64,000 nt of DNA from Anaerocolumna sp. AGMB13020. GTDB taxonomy: Bacteria > Bacillota > Clostridia > Lachnospirales > Lachnospiraceae. A model generated the notes under the pieces. It was not told where the DNA came from and searched no databases. It saw only the letters and a program-made list of their open reading frames with translations. Numbering within the stretch: position 1 is the stretch's first letter; each line of letters starts with the position of its first letter. The translations under genes were made by a program, and so were the position numbers. Positions 46,834 through 55,906 of this stretch are shown piece by piece. Location of the stretch: assembly GCF_033100115.1 (NCBI RefSeq), contig NZ_CP136910.1, forward strand, positions 1,736,001 through 1,800,000, in the 5' to 3' direction.

Positions 46834-47694
46834 ATGTCATTTGATACAATGGTTCCTATTCAGAGCGACTTGCTCTGTTATCATAACACCACTATTCCGG
46901 AAGACCAAAGTACCAGCAATCTTTCATATCATCGGCATAATGCCTATGAGATTTATTTTTTTCTTGGTGGAAATGTAAAGCTTTACATTGAACACTCCTG
47001 CTACCAGCTGGTTCCGGGGGATCTTTTTCTGATCAGCCCTGACCAGCTTCACCGGAGTGTATGTCTGGATTCAACTACCTATGACCGGACAATCATCAAC
47101 CTGAAAGAGCCTGTGCTGCGAAAACTTTCCAGCAGTCGTACAGATCTCTCCTCCTGCTTTCATGCTGGTTCGGCAGAATATGCCAGACATATTCACTTAA
47201 ACACCACTGCAAAGAAGCAGTTCCTGAATCTTAACGGACTGCTGAACTTTGCTATGAAACAGACGGAATTCGGTCATGACGTTCTGACAAACGCATATCT
47301 GACCCAGCTCCTGGTCTTTATAAACGAACATTACTATCACAGTACAAGCGTAAAAGAACGCAATATCATGCCGGAGCTGATCAGCCGGGTCATGGTGTAT
47401 ATTTCCGAGCACCTTACCGAAGAGCTTACCCTTTCCCGCCTGTCTCAGATGTTTTATCTAAACGGAACCTATATCAGTTCCCAATTCAAGCACCACACGG
47501 GACTAACCCTCCGCACCTATATTCTTGACCAGAAGATAACTTTTGCCAGGAAATTGCTGCTGGAGGGCTACAGTGTTTCGGAAACCTGCTCACTGGCAGG
47601 TTTCTCTGATTATGCAAACTTTATACGTTCCTTTACCAATCTTACCGGTATATCTCCCGGTAAATATTACAAACAATACCGAAATCTGCACTGA
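46834..47694 (+). CDS. AraC-family regulator next to GH115
   Basis: 286 residues. Three in-frame ATGs stand close together; 46834 is chosen as it alone has GAGG at nine bases. Cupin (SYHRHNAYEIYFFLGGNVKLYIEHS) plus AraC HTH (LTLSRLSQMFYLNGTYISSQF; VSETCSLAGFSDYANFIRSFTN). Paralogous to 42719-43576. Divergent from the GH115 gene and convergent with the GH39 gene, only 15 bp apart with no terminator. Confidence 0.86.
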   Translation: MSFDTMVPIQSDLLCYHNTTIPEDQSTSNLSYHRHNAYEIYFFLGGNVKLYIEHSCYQLVPGDLFLISPDQLHRSVCLDSTTYDRTIINLKEPVLRKLSSSRTDLSSCFHAGSAEYARHIHLNTTAKKQFLNLNGLLNFAMKQTEFGHDVLTNAYLTQLLVFINEHYYHSTSVKERNIMPELISRVMVYISEHLTEELTLSRLSQMFYLNGTYISSQFKHHTGLTLRTYILDQKITFARKLLLEGYSVSETCSLAGFSDYANFIRSFTNLTGISPGKYYKQYRNLH

Positions 47695-47709
47695 ACCGGA
47701 TTGCTTTTC

Positions 47710-49224
47710 CTATAGCTGAGCTCCTTTTATCAGCTCTTCCCGGAAGCCTCTGTCAGGATTTCTGGTAATCTTTTTCAACTCAAAATAACATATTGCATTG
47801 TCTGACAGGATAATCTGTATTTCAGCGGTCTGCTCCTGCACAGTAACTGTTTTTGTTGCTGTGTAAGGCTGGCTGCATTCACGAAGGAGTTCCAGCTGTT
47901 CTTTGGAGGGATTGGCTGGATTTCCAAGATTGATCCAGTCTTTTAAAGGGTTACAGGTATTTTCGTCTACCAGCTTTGTCACCAGCAGATATTCACCGTT
48001 ATCTGTCTCAATACGGAGGTCTAGGATAAGCTCCTCCTTATCGCCCTCTTCTACGGGATTCCAGCAGATTCCTCTGAGATTTCCCTCCCCATCCCTGGTT
48101 ACCACATACTGCTTTCCTCTTGCAACTGCCTGCCCCTGAAGCTTTTGAAAAAATAAAAACGTATAAAACGTAGGTTTTGGTATCATACCATTTGCCAACA
48201 GGCCAAAACCACCGGAAAAAGGTGTATAGGCAACCCCTGCTTCCTCAAAAACATCACCAAAGGTCCAGTAGGAATAGGAAGCACAGACATCACCCATTTC
48301 ATTTAAGAGCCCGGCAACATATGCTGCATTCAGATTGGTATCATGGATCGGGTTTAAGGGTGTATAGGACGTATTGAATTCCGTAATATGCATTTCCATA
48401 CCGGCATATTCAGAAAAACTGTCAATAATATCTCTGCTGGTACGGAGTTCAGATAGAAAAACTTCCTGGCTTCTTAATTTTTGGTAATCATAATGCCCTT
48501 CTCTGACAGGCATTTCCGTTGCATAAGCATGCCTGGTGACAAAATCCAGTGGGGTCTTGTGCTCTGAGCAAAAAGCAAGGAACAGACTCAGCCAGCGTTC
48601 ATCATCCACACCGCAGATAGCAGGACCTCCGACTCTTAACTGGACATCACATGCTTTCACGGCCTTACTGGATACTTCATACAAGCGAAAATATTCCTGC
48701 ATATCTGCACCCTTCCAGAATCCCGGAAGGTTCGGTTCATTCCAGACTTCAAAGAGCCAGGTTCTTACCTCTTCTATACCATAACGGGAAATCCAGTGAT
48801 TAATGGTAGCCTTTATCAATTCTGCCCATTTACCATAATCGGAGGGTGGCGTAACATTGCCTTTCCAGTAAAATATGGTCTGGCTGCCAGAGGCCAGTTT
48901 TTCCGGCATAAATCCCAATTCCACAAAAGGTTTCAATCCCAGGGAAAGATAATCGTCAAATACCATATCCACATAAGTGAAATTATATTCAACCTTTTCC
49001 ACTCCATCCTCCTCATAGGTCTGATAGATAGCCATATCATCACAGAATAGTCCATGACCTCGGATATAGGAAAAGCCTATTTCTTTTTGTACCTTCTCAA
49101 GCTGCTTGTGGTATTCGTGTCTTAAAGCCAGATTCATGCGCCCTGTGCCGATGCAGTAGCAGGCTTTGTTATGAAAGGGTACACTGTCGTCTTTCTTTAT
49201 TCGTACATCTATCTGTTTATCCAT
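47710..49224 (-). CDS. xynB: GH39 beta-xylosidase
   Basis: 504 residues, cytoplasmic. GH39 acid/base E163 (EVWNEPNLPGF) and nucleophile E282 (HITEFNTSY) at family positions; FSYIRGHGLFCDD and VGGPAI are also typical. It releases xylose from short xylo-oligosaccharides with retention. Last gene of the operon binding protein-LplB-LplC-GH39, 60 bp after the permease gene, so that importer very likely carries xylo-oligosaccharides. GAGGAG ribosome site. Confidence 0.93.
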   Translation of the reverse strand: MDKQIDVRIKKDDSVPFHNKACYCIGTGRMNLALRHEYHKQLEKVQKEIGFSYIRGHGLFCDDMAIYQTYEEDGVEKVEYNFTYVDMVFDDYLSLGLKPFVELGFMPEKLASGSQTIFYWKGNVTPPSDYGKWAELIKATINHWISRYGIEEVRTWLFEVWNEPNLPGFWKGADMQEYFRLYEVSSKAVKACDVQLRVGGPAICGVDDERWLSLFLAFCSEHKTPLDFVTRHAYATEMPVREGHYDYQKLRSQEVFLSELRTSRDIIDSFSEYAGMEMHITEFNTSYTPLNPIHDTNLNAAYVAGLLNEMGDVCASYSYWTFGDVFEEAGVAYTPFSGGFGLLANGMIPKPTFYTFLFFQKLQGQAVARGKQYVVTRDGEGNLRGICWNPVEEGDKEELILDLRIETDNGEYLLVTKLVDENTCNPLKDWINLGNPANPSKEQLELLRECSQPYTATKTVTVQEQTAEIQIILSDNAICYFELKKITRNPDRGFREELIKGAQL

Positions 49225-49284
49225 TTTCTACTCCTCAATGTAATACTCACTCTATTAAAGCACCTGATGCTTTCGTATCTCTTA

Positions 49285-50202
49285 TTATTCTTTTACACCT
49301 CCGATGGTAAGCCCTGTCACGAAATATCTTTGCAGGAAAGGATACAGGGCAACAATGGGCAGACAGGTCAGAATGGTCGCTGCCGCACGTACGGAAGTAG
49401 TGGTAACCTGCGTACTGGTTCCCGCTACTCTGGAAGTATTGGCATCTCCACTTAGCTGGCTGACGGAAGACAACAGCTTCATAAGCTCATACTGAAGGGT
49501 GGTAAGGTTCTCATTCATACGATTATAAAGCATAACATCAAACCAGGCATTCCACTGTCCTACGGCAATGAACAATGCTACGGTTGCAAATACCGGCATA
49601 CATAAGGGAACAATGATTTTTCGAAAAATAGTAAAGTATCCGGCACCATCCATCATAGCCGATTCCTCCAGACTGTCCGGCAGGCCGTTCATATATGTAC
49701 GGATAACCAGCAGGTTGAAGGCACTAACCATACCTGGAATAATATACACCCAGAAACTGTTGGTAAAGCCCAGGCTCTTATTCAGCAAAAATCCTGGTAT
49801 CAGACCACCGTTTATATACATGGTCATTACATAGAGCACAGAGATGGGTTTGGCAAAAATAAAATTCTTTCTGCTGATAACAAAGGCAATCAAAGCGGTT
49901 ACAGAAAGCTGCAATACGGTACCAACCACTGTTCTTAGCACCGATATATACAGACCTGTTACCATACTCTCTTTGTGTAATACGGTCTTATAATTTTCAA
50001 GCGTCCATTTACGGGGCAGTAGATGGATTCCTCCACGAAGAGAATCGATGGCATCGTTAAAGGAAATTGCCAGGGTATTAATGATTGGATATATGGTCAC
50101 AATAACGAATATGGTCAGAATCAGACCGATAATACCTGTATATATAAGGTTCTTTATTTGAAATCTCTTTTTTTTCTGATACATTACTTTTGATGCTCCC
50201 AT
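49285..50202 (-). CDS. Carbohydrate ABC permease, LplC type
   Basis: 305 residues, six membrane helices, EAA loop DSLEESAMMDGAGYFTIFRKI, C-terminus PFLQRYFVTGLTIGGVKE. Contains RVAGTSTQVTTTSVRAAATI, a conserved stretch of LplC proteins. AGGAGGG ribosome site. 12 bp after the LplB gene. Confidence 0.88.
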   Translation of the reverse strand: MGASKVMYQKKKRFQIKNLIYTGIIGLILTIFVIVTIYPIINTLAISFNDAIDSLRGGIHLLPRKWTLENYKTVLHKESMVTGLYISVLRTVVGTVLQLSVTALIAFVISRKNFIFAKPISVLYVMTMYINGGLIPGFLLNKSLGFTNSFWVYIIPGMVSAFNLLVIRTYMNGLPDSLEESAMMDGAGYFTIFRKIIVPLCMPVFATVALFIAVGQWNAWFDVMLYNRMNENLTTLQYELMKLLSSVSQLSGDANTSRVAGTSTQVTTTSVRAAATILTCLPIVALYPFLQRYFVTGLTIGGVKE

Positions 50203-50214
50203 GGTTCTTCCCTC

Positions 50215-51189
50215 CTAGAAAAGTCTTTCTTCCCCGGCTGCTTTTGACGCCGAATTGGCCAGAACAATCAGAAGGATACTGACAAGACTCCTGAAAATAC
50301 CAGCTGCCGTACCGAGGGAATAATCCGTCTGGCTGATACCATACCGTAGTACATAGATATCGATTGTCTGGGATACGCTCTGAATCAGTCCGTTGGTGAG
50401 CAGATATTGAATTTCAAATCCTGCATTCAATACGTTACCGATATTAATCAGTAATAAGATAAAAATTGTTGGTTTAATGCCTGGAAGGGTAATGTGCCAC
50501 ATCTTCTTTAACCTTCCGGCACCATCTATGGATGCTGCCTCATACAGATCCGGATTAATGGCTGTAATAGCTGCCAGATAGATAATACTGTTCCAGCCTG
50601 TTTCTTTCCATACATTGGTAAAACCTACAATCCACCAGAAAAATCCCTTATAAGTGAAAAAGTTAATGGGAGCATTCAGGATATGTAATTTCACCAATAC
50701 TTCATTGATAATACCATTATCCACGGAAAGCGCATCCTGCAGGATACCGCATACAATAATCCAGGACAGGAAGTGGGGCAGATATGAAACGGTCTGCACA
50801 AATTTCTTAGGCCCTTTATGTACTACCTCATTGAGAATCAAAGCGAAACCTATGGCAAATACCAGCTGCAGCACCAGATTTATAATTCCCATTGCAAAGG
50901 TATTCCGAATGACTCTGATAAAATCAGGATTATTAATAAAGAGGAACTTAAATTTATCCAGACCGACAAATTTCGAATGGAAGAATCCGTTAACCGGCTT
51001 ATAATTTTGAAATGCCATAACCCAGCCGATTAAAGGTATATAATTAAATATCAATACATATATGACGAAAGGAAGGGATAACAACACCAGTTCCTTTTGT
51101 TTCACGATTTCCTTCCAGGTTATTTTAACCCTGGCCTTTTCGATCGGTCCTTCTTTACTGCGTTTTCTTAAAGCCATTGTTAGTACCAT
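50215..51189 (-). CDS. Sugar ABC permease, LplB type
   Basis: Up to 324 residues. Ribosome site is unclear: both ATG 51189 and the ATG four codons on (51177) are possible, with only an AAAGAAAG stretch upstream. Six membrane helices; EAA loop DLYEAASIDGAGRLKKMW; LplB signatures LIGWVMAFQNYKP and LPHFLSWII. Separated from the binding-protein gene by 65 bp containing a strong hairpin. Confidence 0.87.
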   Translation of the reverse strand: MVLTMALRKRSKEGPIEKARVKITWKEIVKQKELVLLSLPFVIYVLIFNYIPLIGWVMAFQNYKPVNGFFHSKFVGLDKFKFLFINNPDFIRVIRNTFAMGIINLVLQLVFAIGFALILNEVVHKGPKKFVQTVSYLPHFLSWIIVCGILQDALSVDNGIINEVLVKLHILNAPINFFTYKGFFWWIVGFTNVWKETGWNSIIYLAAITAINPDLYEAASIDGAGRLKKMWHITLPGIKPTIFILLLINIGNVLNAGFEIQYLLTNGLIQSVSQTIDIYVLRYGISQTDYSLGTAAGIFRSLVSILLIVLANSASKAAGEERLF

Positions 51190-51205
51190 ACTTTCTTTTA
51201 AAATA

Positions 51206-51242
51206 GAGCAGGCAGCGCGGATCTACATCCAGCTGCCTGCTC
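51206..51242 (-). other. Intra-operon hairpin after the binding-protein gene
   Basis: GAGCAGGCAG (51206-51215) pairs perfectly with CTGCCTGCTC (51233-51242). On the minus strand TATTTTAAAAG follows, so it may end part of the transcripts and so raise binding-protein output over permeases. Confidence 0.65.
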
Positions 51243-51254
51243 GCAGCTTACAGG

Positions 51255-52949
51255 TTATTTGGCGGGTCTTACATCTTTACCCTGAACCTTTTCAATACGG
51301 TTATATACTTCTTCCTGCATTTCTTTTAAGAAATCTTCCGGTTTGCAGGCATTGTAAGCATCCATGTATTTATTCCAGGATTCATCGAAATCACCTGCGA
51401 TAACTACCTGGGGCAGATATTCCTGTTTTGTATCGCCCATTTTGGTCCAGGCAAGACCTCCTGGTGTCTCGGTCGTTAAATTGTTGGAGAAAGACCACAT
51501 AGGATACCAGGGCTGTTCCATACCATCTATTTTATTGTAATCCAGCATTTCCACATAAGTCTTTGCTCCATATGCGGTAAGGCATTCCTGTACCTCTGCC
51601 GATAAACCTTCAAAGAATTCAGAGGGCTGAGTATCAGGTGTCATTGCATTCTTTCCGTCAGGGTTCATACCTGAGAAATTAGGGAAATATCCGTAAGCGG
51701 AAAGATTAGAAGCCTTGTAGTCTGCATTAACAGCATTATCTCTCATTTCCTGGGTCCTGTAGTAGAGTCCGTCATCTCCTACCAGGTAATCCGTTCCTTC
51801 AATACCCCAGCTGCGCAGAGTCACGATTTCAGGATCCAGCAAATCATTGACGAACTGAAGAGCACCTTCCACATCCTTGCAGCTTGTTGTAATACTTAAG
51901 CCTCCGGTAAGAGCCATTGCTTCATTGGCAGCATAGTACTGCTCCTGCATACCGGGATCAATGGTAATTCCTAAGGGAACATATGTACAATCATTGAGTT
52001 TTTGTGTCTTAATCGCTTCTTCCGCGGTATTAAAATCCCAATGCTGTTCTACCATACAAAGTACACGTCCGGAGGAAACCTTCTCTAAGAACTGGTCGTG
52101 GTTCATTGTCATAAATTCCTGATCAATGATACCTTTTTTATATTCCTCGTTCAGCTTCTGGAAATATCTCTTTGCGGTAGGTGTTGTATTGTAATCGATA
52201 ACTTCAAAGGTGGAAGGATCCACAATAACAGATCCGTTGTTAGGATGTCCGTCCAGGAACTGAGGCGGATTCTCAAGGCAGAAATAATACCAGTCATAAG
52301 CCAGGATCTCAAAAGGAATAACAGAGGAACCATCAGCCATGGTAGGATTTGCTGCATAATAATCTCCCAGGAGCTTGAACAGTTCATCCAGGGTTTCGAT
52401 CTTAGGGTAATTAGCCCATTTTAATACTCTTGTCTGTATCCAGAATGCTTCTCCGTTATTCTGGGTATCCATGAGTTTTTCATTGATCTTGCCAAACTGA
52501 GGAATGGAATAGATATGGCCGTCAGGCTGTCTTAAGGAGTTCCACTGGATTTCATTCCAGAAATTCTTGATATTTGGATATTTATCCAGATAATCATCCA
52601 GCGCTACCAATGCTCCTGCATCATAAAGCTGCTGTGTATAGTTGATAAAATCCGGATACTCACCGCTGGCAATGAGCATACCCACTGCTTCTTCTGCGGT
52701 CTGCCCAGTTAACCAGGTTTCTTTGCATTTCGCCCCAATTTTTTCTGCAATTAAATCCTGTACAACATTGTTCTTATTGAGTTCTGTTCCCTGTCTGTCG
52801 AAAAAGGCCGTGAACTCCTTGATTTCTTTTGCTGCCCCACCGGTTTCAGTAGAATTTTTACTGTTTTTGTCATCGTTTTTTCCACATCCTGCAAATAATG
52901 CGGTTACCAGCATGACACACATCAAAACTGCTATAAAACGCTTTTTCAT
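51255..52949 (-). CDS. Oligosaccharide-binding lipoprotein, LplA type
   Basis: 564 residues. Lipobox ALFAGC with Cys22, Lys/Asn/Ser-rich spacer, then the large LplA-type solute-binding fold (EFTAFFDRQGTELNKNNVV; NTQNNGEAFWIQTRVLKWANYPK). First gene of the operon with two permeases and a GH39 xylosidase, so xylo-oligosaccharides or aldouronates are the probable ligands. GGAGG ribosome site. A hairpin directly follows its stop. Confidence 0.87.
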   Translation of the reverse strand: MKKRFIAVLMCVMLVTALFAGCGKNDDKNSKNSTETGGAAKEIKEFTAFFDRQGTELNKNNVVQDLIAEKIGAKCKETWLTGQTAEEAVGMLIASGEYPDFINYTQQLYDAGALVALDDYLDKYPNIKNFWNEIQWNSLRQPDGHIYSIPQFGKINEKLMDTQNNGEAFWIQTRVLKWANYPKIETLDELFKLLGDYYAANPTMADGSSVIPFEILAYDWYYFCLENPPQFLDGHPNNGSVIVDPSTFEVIDYNTTPTAKRYFQKLNEEYKKGIIDQEFMTMNHDQFLEKVSSGRVLCMVEQHWDFNTAEEAIKTQKLNDCTYVPLGITIDPGMQEQYYAANEAMALTGGLSITTSCKDVEGALQFVNDLLDPEIVTLRSWGIEGTDYLVGDDGLYYRTQEMRDNAVNADYKASNLSAYGYFPNFSGMNPDGKNAMTPDTQPSEFFEGLSAEVQECLTAYGAKTYVEMLDYNKIDGMEQPWYPMWSFSNNLTTETPGGLAWTKMGDTKQEYLPQVVIAGDFDESWNKYMDAYNACKPEDFLKEMQEEVYNRIEKVQGKDVRPAK

Positions 52950-53379
52950 AACAATCCTCCTAAGATTTTTTCACTTCCGTGATAACTATATTTTAGCATT
53001 TCTGCACAACACATTAATCATACAAACTTCATATAAAACCACCACAAAGTATATATGTACAATTTAAATATACTATTTTATATTTTTCTATGCATTTTTT
53101 TAATTTTCAATGAAGCTTTCCTATTTGCTTTTATCATAAGTTTACTGCCGGAATTCAGAATCGGAGCTGTTAAATAAATGCAAAACGGTAAGAAATCTTC
53201 TGTCTTTCCTTTCATGCACTGCCTGAAAGATAGGTTGCTGATTTTGTGTGCAGAGAACAGTTTATGTCGTAGCACACGAAATCCGTAATGGTTCTTTCAG
53301 CCGGTGTAGAAGAAATACAAAAGGCTTCTTACCGCAAAATTGCCTAAAATGAAACAGCTTCTGTAAGTACTGTTCTTTG
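52950..53379. other. Intergenic region with the binding-protein promoter
   Basis: A minus-strand promoter should lie in 52960-53060; a TAAAAT-like box is seen near 52995 but no good -35. Between 53100 and 53379 I see no convincing ORF; a 9-bp inverted pair (CGGTAAGAA near 53185 and TTCTTACCG near 53328) is widely spaced and of doubtful meaning. Confidence 0.3.
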
Positions 53380-54348
53380 TTAGAAATTCATAATCCGATA
53401 AAAAGCTTCTTTGGGATTATGATCTTCATCAAAGAGCAGCGGCCAGTTCTTTCTGCCTCTTTCTGGAAAATTATCCAGCCAGGTGCTGTCATCTGCAGCC
53501 CCCCATAAGGTTACACTGTCTATGACCTCCCTGTATTCCCTGAATAATTTAAAGTAATTGTCAAAAACAACCGCCAGTTTCTCCAGGATGTCCCCGGAAG
53601 GTTTATCAAGCCTGCTTCTGTCGTTAAACTCAAACAGGGATATATCCAGCTCGGTTATGTGCAGCCGGACACCAAGAGAAGCATACATTTCTATGGTTTC
53701 TCTTACTTCCTCCAGGGAAGGTCCGTAAATATTCCAATGGCACTGCATTCCAATGCCGTCGACGGGTACTCCCCTTTCCTTCATGCCTTTCACAATTCGA
53801 AAGATCTTACTTCGCTTATCCGGATTCGTTTCATTATAATCATTGTAAAATAATTTACAATCCGGAAGTATTTCCCTTGCTGCCATAAAGACCTCATCCA
53901 TATACCCTTCACCAAGAATCTCAAGCCATTTGCTCTGGCGCAGAATCATATCCTGTTTGTCTTCAATAGCCTCATTAACCACATCCCAGCAGCTGATCTG
54001 TTCCTTATACCTTCCGCCAAGCATCGCCATGTGATTTCGAATTCTCTTCAACAACCCGGCCTTGTCCGTGTCCTCAAACACCCAGTGGGGCGTCTGATTG
54101 TGCCAGACAAAGGTATGCCCCCGCATTGTCAGATTATTTGCAGCAGCAAATTCTGCTATCATGTCCGCAGACTTAAAATCATAGAAATCCTTCCCAGCTG
54201 TTACACTGGCATATTTCATTTCATTTTCACAGGTAATGCTGCTGAAATGTTTCTTGATCAGGTCTCCGTGGCTGACCACTGTTCTTGCACTGACAGCTGT
54301 CCCTACTTCAAAATAATCTCTGTACTTTTCTTTTAAGCTCTCCATCAT
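53380..54348 (-). CDS. Cytoplasmic GH10 endo-beta-1,4-xylanase
   Basis: 322 residues with no signal peptide or extra module, so an intracellular GH10 enzyme that works on imported xylo-oligosaccharides. Acid/base E126 (CWDVVNEAIED), nucleophile E233 (HITELDIS), and GHTFVWHNQTPHW and DSVTLWGAADDSTW complete the family signature. The first two codons are ATG-ATG after AGAGGT; the second may be the true start. Lies 430 bp upstream of the importer operon and downstream of an AraC gene on the same strand. Comparable to XynA2-type enzymes that cooperate with GH67. Confidence 0.93.
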   Translation of the reverse strand: MMESLKEKYRDYFEVGTAVSARTVVSHGDLIKKHFSSITCENEMKYASVTAGKDFYDFKSADMIAEFAAANNLTMRGHTFVWHNQTPHWVFEDTDKAGLLKRIRNHMAMLGGRYKEQISCWDVVNEAIEDKQDMILRQSKWLEILGEGYMDEVFMAAREILPDCKLFYNDYNETNPDKRSKIFRIVKGMKERGVPVDGIGMQCHWNIYGPSLEEVRETIEMYASLGVRLHITELDISLFEFNDRSRLDKPSGDILEKLAVVFDNYFKLFREYREVIDSVTLWGAADDSTWLDNFPERGRKNWPLLFDEDHNPKEAFYRIMNF

Positions 54349-54873
54349 AACCTCTTTTCTGAATAGCCAGTCTTCCTCGGATATTCATTATTTATACTGG
54401 TGAGCGTATGTATTACAGACCTATTCGAAACTGCATGCACCGTTCTTACCCTCCATGGGAACCTGCTGCAATTTACTTCACGTTGTACTGCTGCGTTATT
54501 AAATATTTCTTTATTCTGAGTGTATCCGATAATTATACTGTACCCTGTGAATGTTCCACTTTGCAGTGTAGCGATGCAAAATACGGCAGGGGAGAATTTA
54601 AGGCAATGAGGTTACATTCCCAAAATGTAACGCAGCCCTGCTCCAATACAAAGCCTTTCAAACGGTGTAATATATTTCAGAGGCTCAGAATAAAGTGGAG
54701 ATTTGGCCGGTGCGAGTTCTTCAAATACTCCTCGTAACTCATACAGCCCATAAACAGCATAATAAAATAAAAACAGAATATCCTCTCATCAATAGCTGCC
54801 TGCTAATCATATTTTGCTATTTTAAATATAGGAAGATAGCGATTCTCAAAAGAGTTCCTGCCTGATTCCCGTT
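54349..54873. other. Intergenic region between AraC and GH10 genes with an inverted repeat
   Basis: A perfect inverted repeat GTTACATT-N5-AATGTAAC at 54611-54631 is flanked by complementary GCAGGG / CCCTGC blocks, so a longer interrupted hairpin is possible. The plus-strand opening at 54408-54737 has no ribosome site and an unlikely composition (many Cys, Tyr, basic residues). It may hold the GH10 promoter and an operator. Confidence 0.4.
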
Positions 54874-55704
54874 TTATCCTATTGTAGAATTGTGATCGTT
54901 ATGGTGTAGATGTAAGCGTTTTTTTCGATACTCTCTGGGCTGACAGTCACAAAGCAATTTGAATTCCCGGTTAAAGGTTCTTGAATTCTCATAGCCGCAC
55001 ATCAGGCTGATGGTTAAAATATCATGACCGCTGCCCTGTAACAGCAGCTTGGCATAATCAATCCGAAGGGTATTCAGATATCCGGAGAAGGTGGTGTGAA
55101 GCTTCTCGCTAAAAATTCGGGATATACTGTATCTGCTGATGCCAAATCTTTTTGCCAGTGAATCCAGAGTGACCTGCTCCGTATAATTTTCCGATAAATA
55201 GGTAACAAGCTGTGCCGTTATGTCGGGTGAATTGCTATCCCGGTTCTTAACAAGTTTCAAAGCCGGCAGTGCCCTTGCCAGAATCAGCTGTATATATGCA
55301 CTGATTACCGGTATATCATCTGCTATATCCGGGCGGGTTTTCAAAAGGGAAACAATCCCATAGACGATATCGGGATGTATGCCACCGGTCAGAAAAGGGA
55401 TAGCCGGATGATTTGCCATTAAAACAGACATAAAATCCCCACCCATAGCCGCAGGGCATAGAATCAGCGTTCCTTTGGAGGAGCCTGCCGCTCTTACGGT
55501 TTCATAACCATGTATCCGGTTAGGAAAAACGATACTCAGTTCCCCTTCCTTAAGCACCTGGCTGGTGTTCCCTACCGTTATCTCCATTTCCCCCTTTTGT
55601 ACCAGAAACAATTCCAGTCCTCCATGCAAATGTGCCGGAAAAGTAAAGTCATCCAATACCTGGAATAAAAATCTTTCCGAATTGCTTTCATAAAATATTT
55701 TCAT
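54874..55704 (-). CDS. AraC-family transcriptional regulator
   Basis: 276 residues, AAAGGGGAAA ribosome site. Cupin with FPAHLHGGLELFLVQKGEMEITVG and NRIHGYETVRAAG, then AraC HTH (VTLDSLAKRFGISRYSISRIF; ILTISLMCGYENSRTFNREFK). Divergent from the Gfo/ThuA genes and upstream of GH10 on the same strand, so it could control either. Confidence 0.86.
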   Translation of the reverse strand: MKIFYESNSERFLFQVLDDFTFPAHLHGGLELFLVQKGEMEITVGNTSQVLKEGELSIVFPNRIHGYETVRAAGSSKGTLILCPAAMGGDFMSVLMANHPAIPFLTGGIHPDIVYGIVSLLKTRPDIADDIPVISAYIQLILARALPALKLVKNRDSNSPDITAQLVTYLSENYTEQVTLDSLAKRFGISRYSISRIFSEKLHTTFSGYLNTLRIDYAKLLLQGSGHDILTISLMCGYENSRTFNREFKLLCDCQPREYRKKRLHLHHNDHNSTIG

Positions 55705-55906
55705 AGTTTCCCCTTTCCCTTAGTCCCTTTCGGTCTGCCAGACAAAGAAAAATAACAGAACGGCAGGTTTTGTTTAAGGATTCATCCCAGTCAGTTGTAA
55801 ACCGCAATAATTGTCTAATATTTTATCTCCGTTGGCAAGTATTATATCATATCAAATGCTATAATACTATTAGCTTTTACTTATAGAATCGGGAGGAAAA
55901 TTACTT

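Noticed and set aside
53078..53275. 65-codon minus-strand opening upstream of the importer operon
   Set aside because: No ribosome site, basic low-quality composition; the region is more likely promoter and spacer DNA.
54408..54737. 109-codon plus-strand opening in the AraC-GH10 gap
   Set aside because: No ribosome site; rich in Cys, Tyr and basic residues with no recognisable fold. Treated as non-coding.
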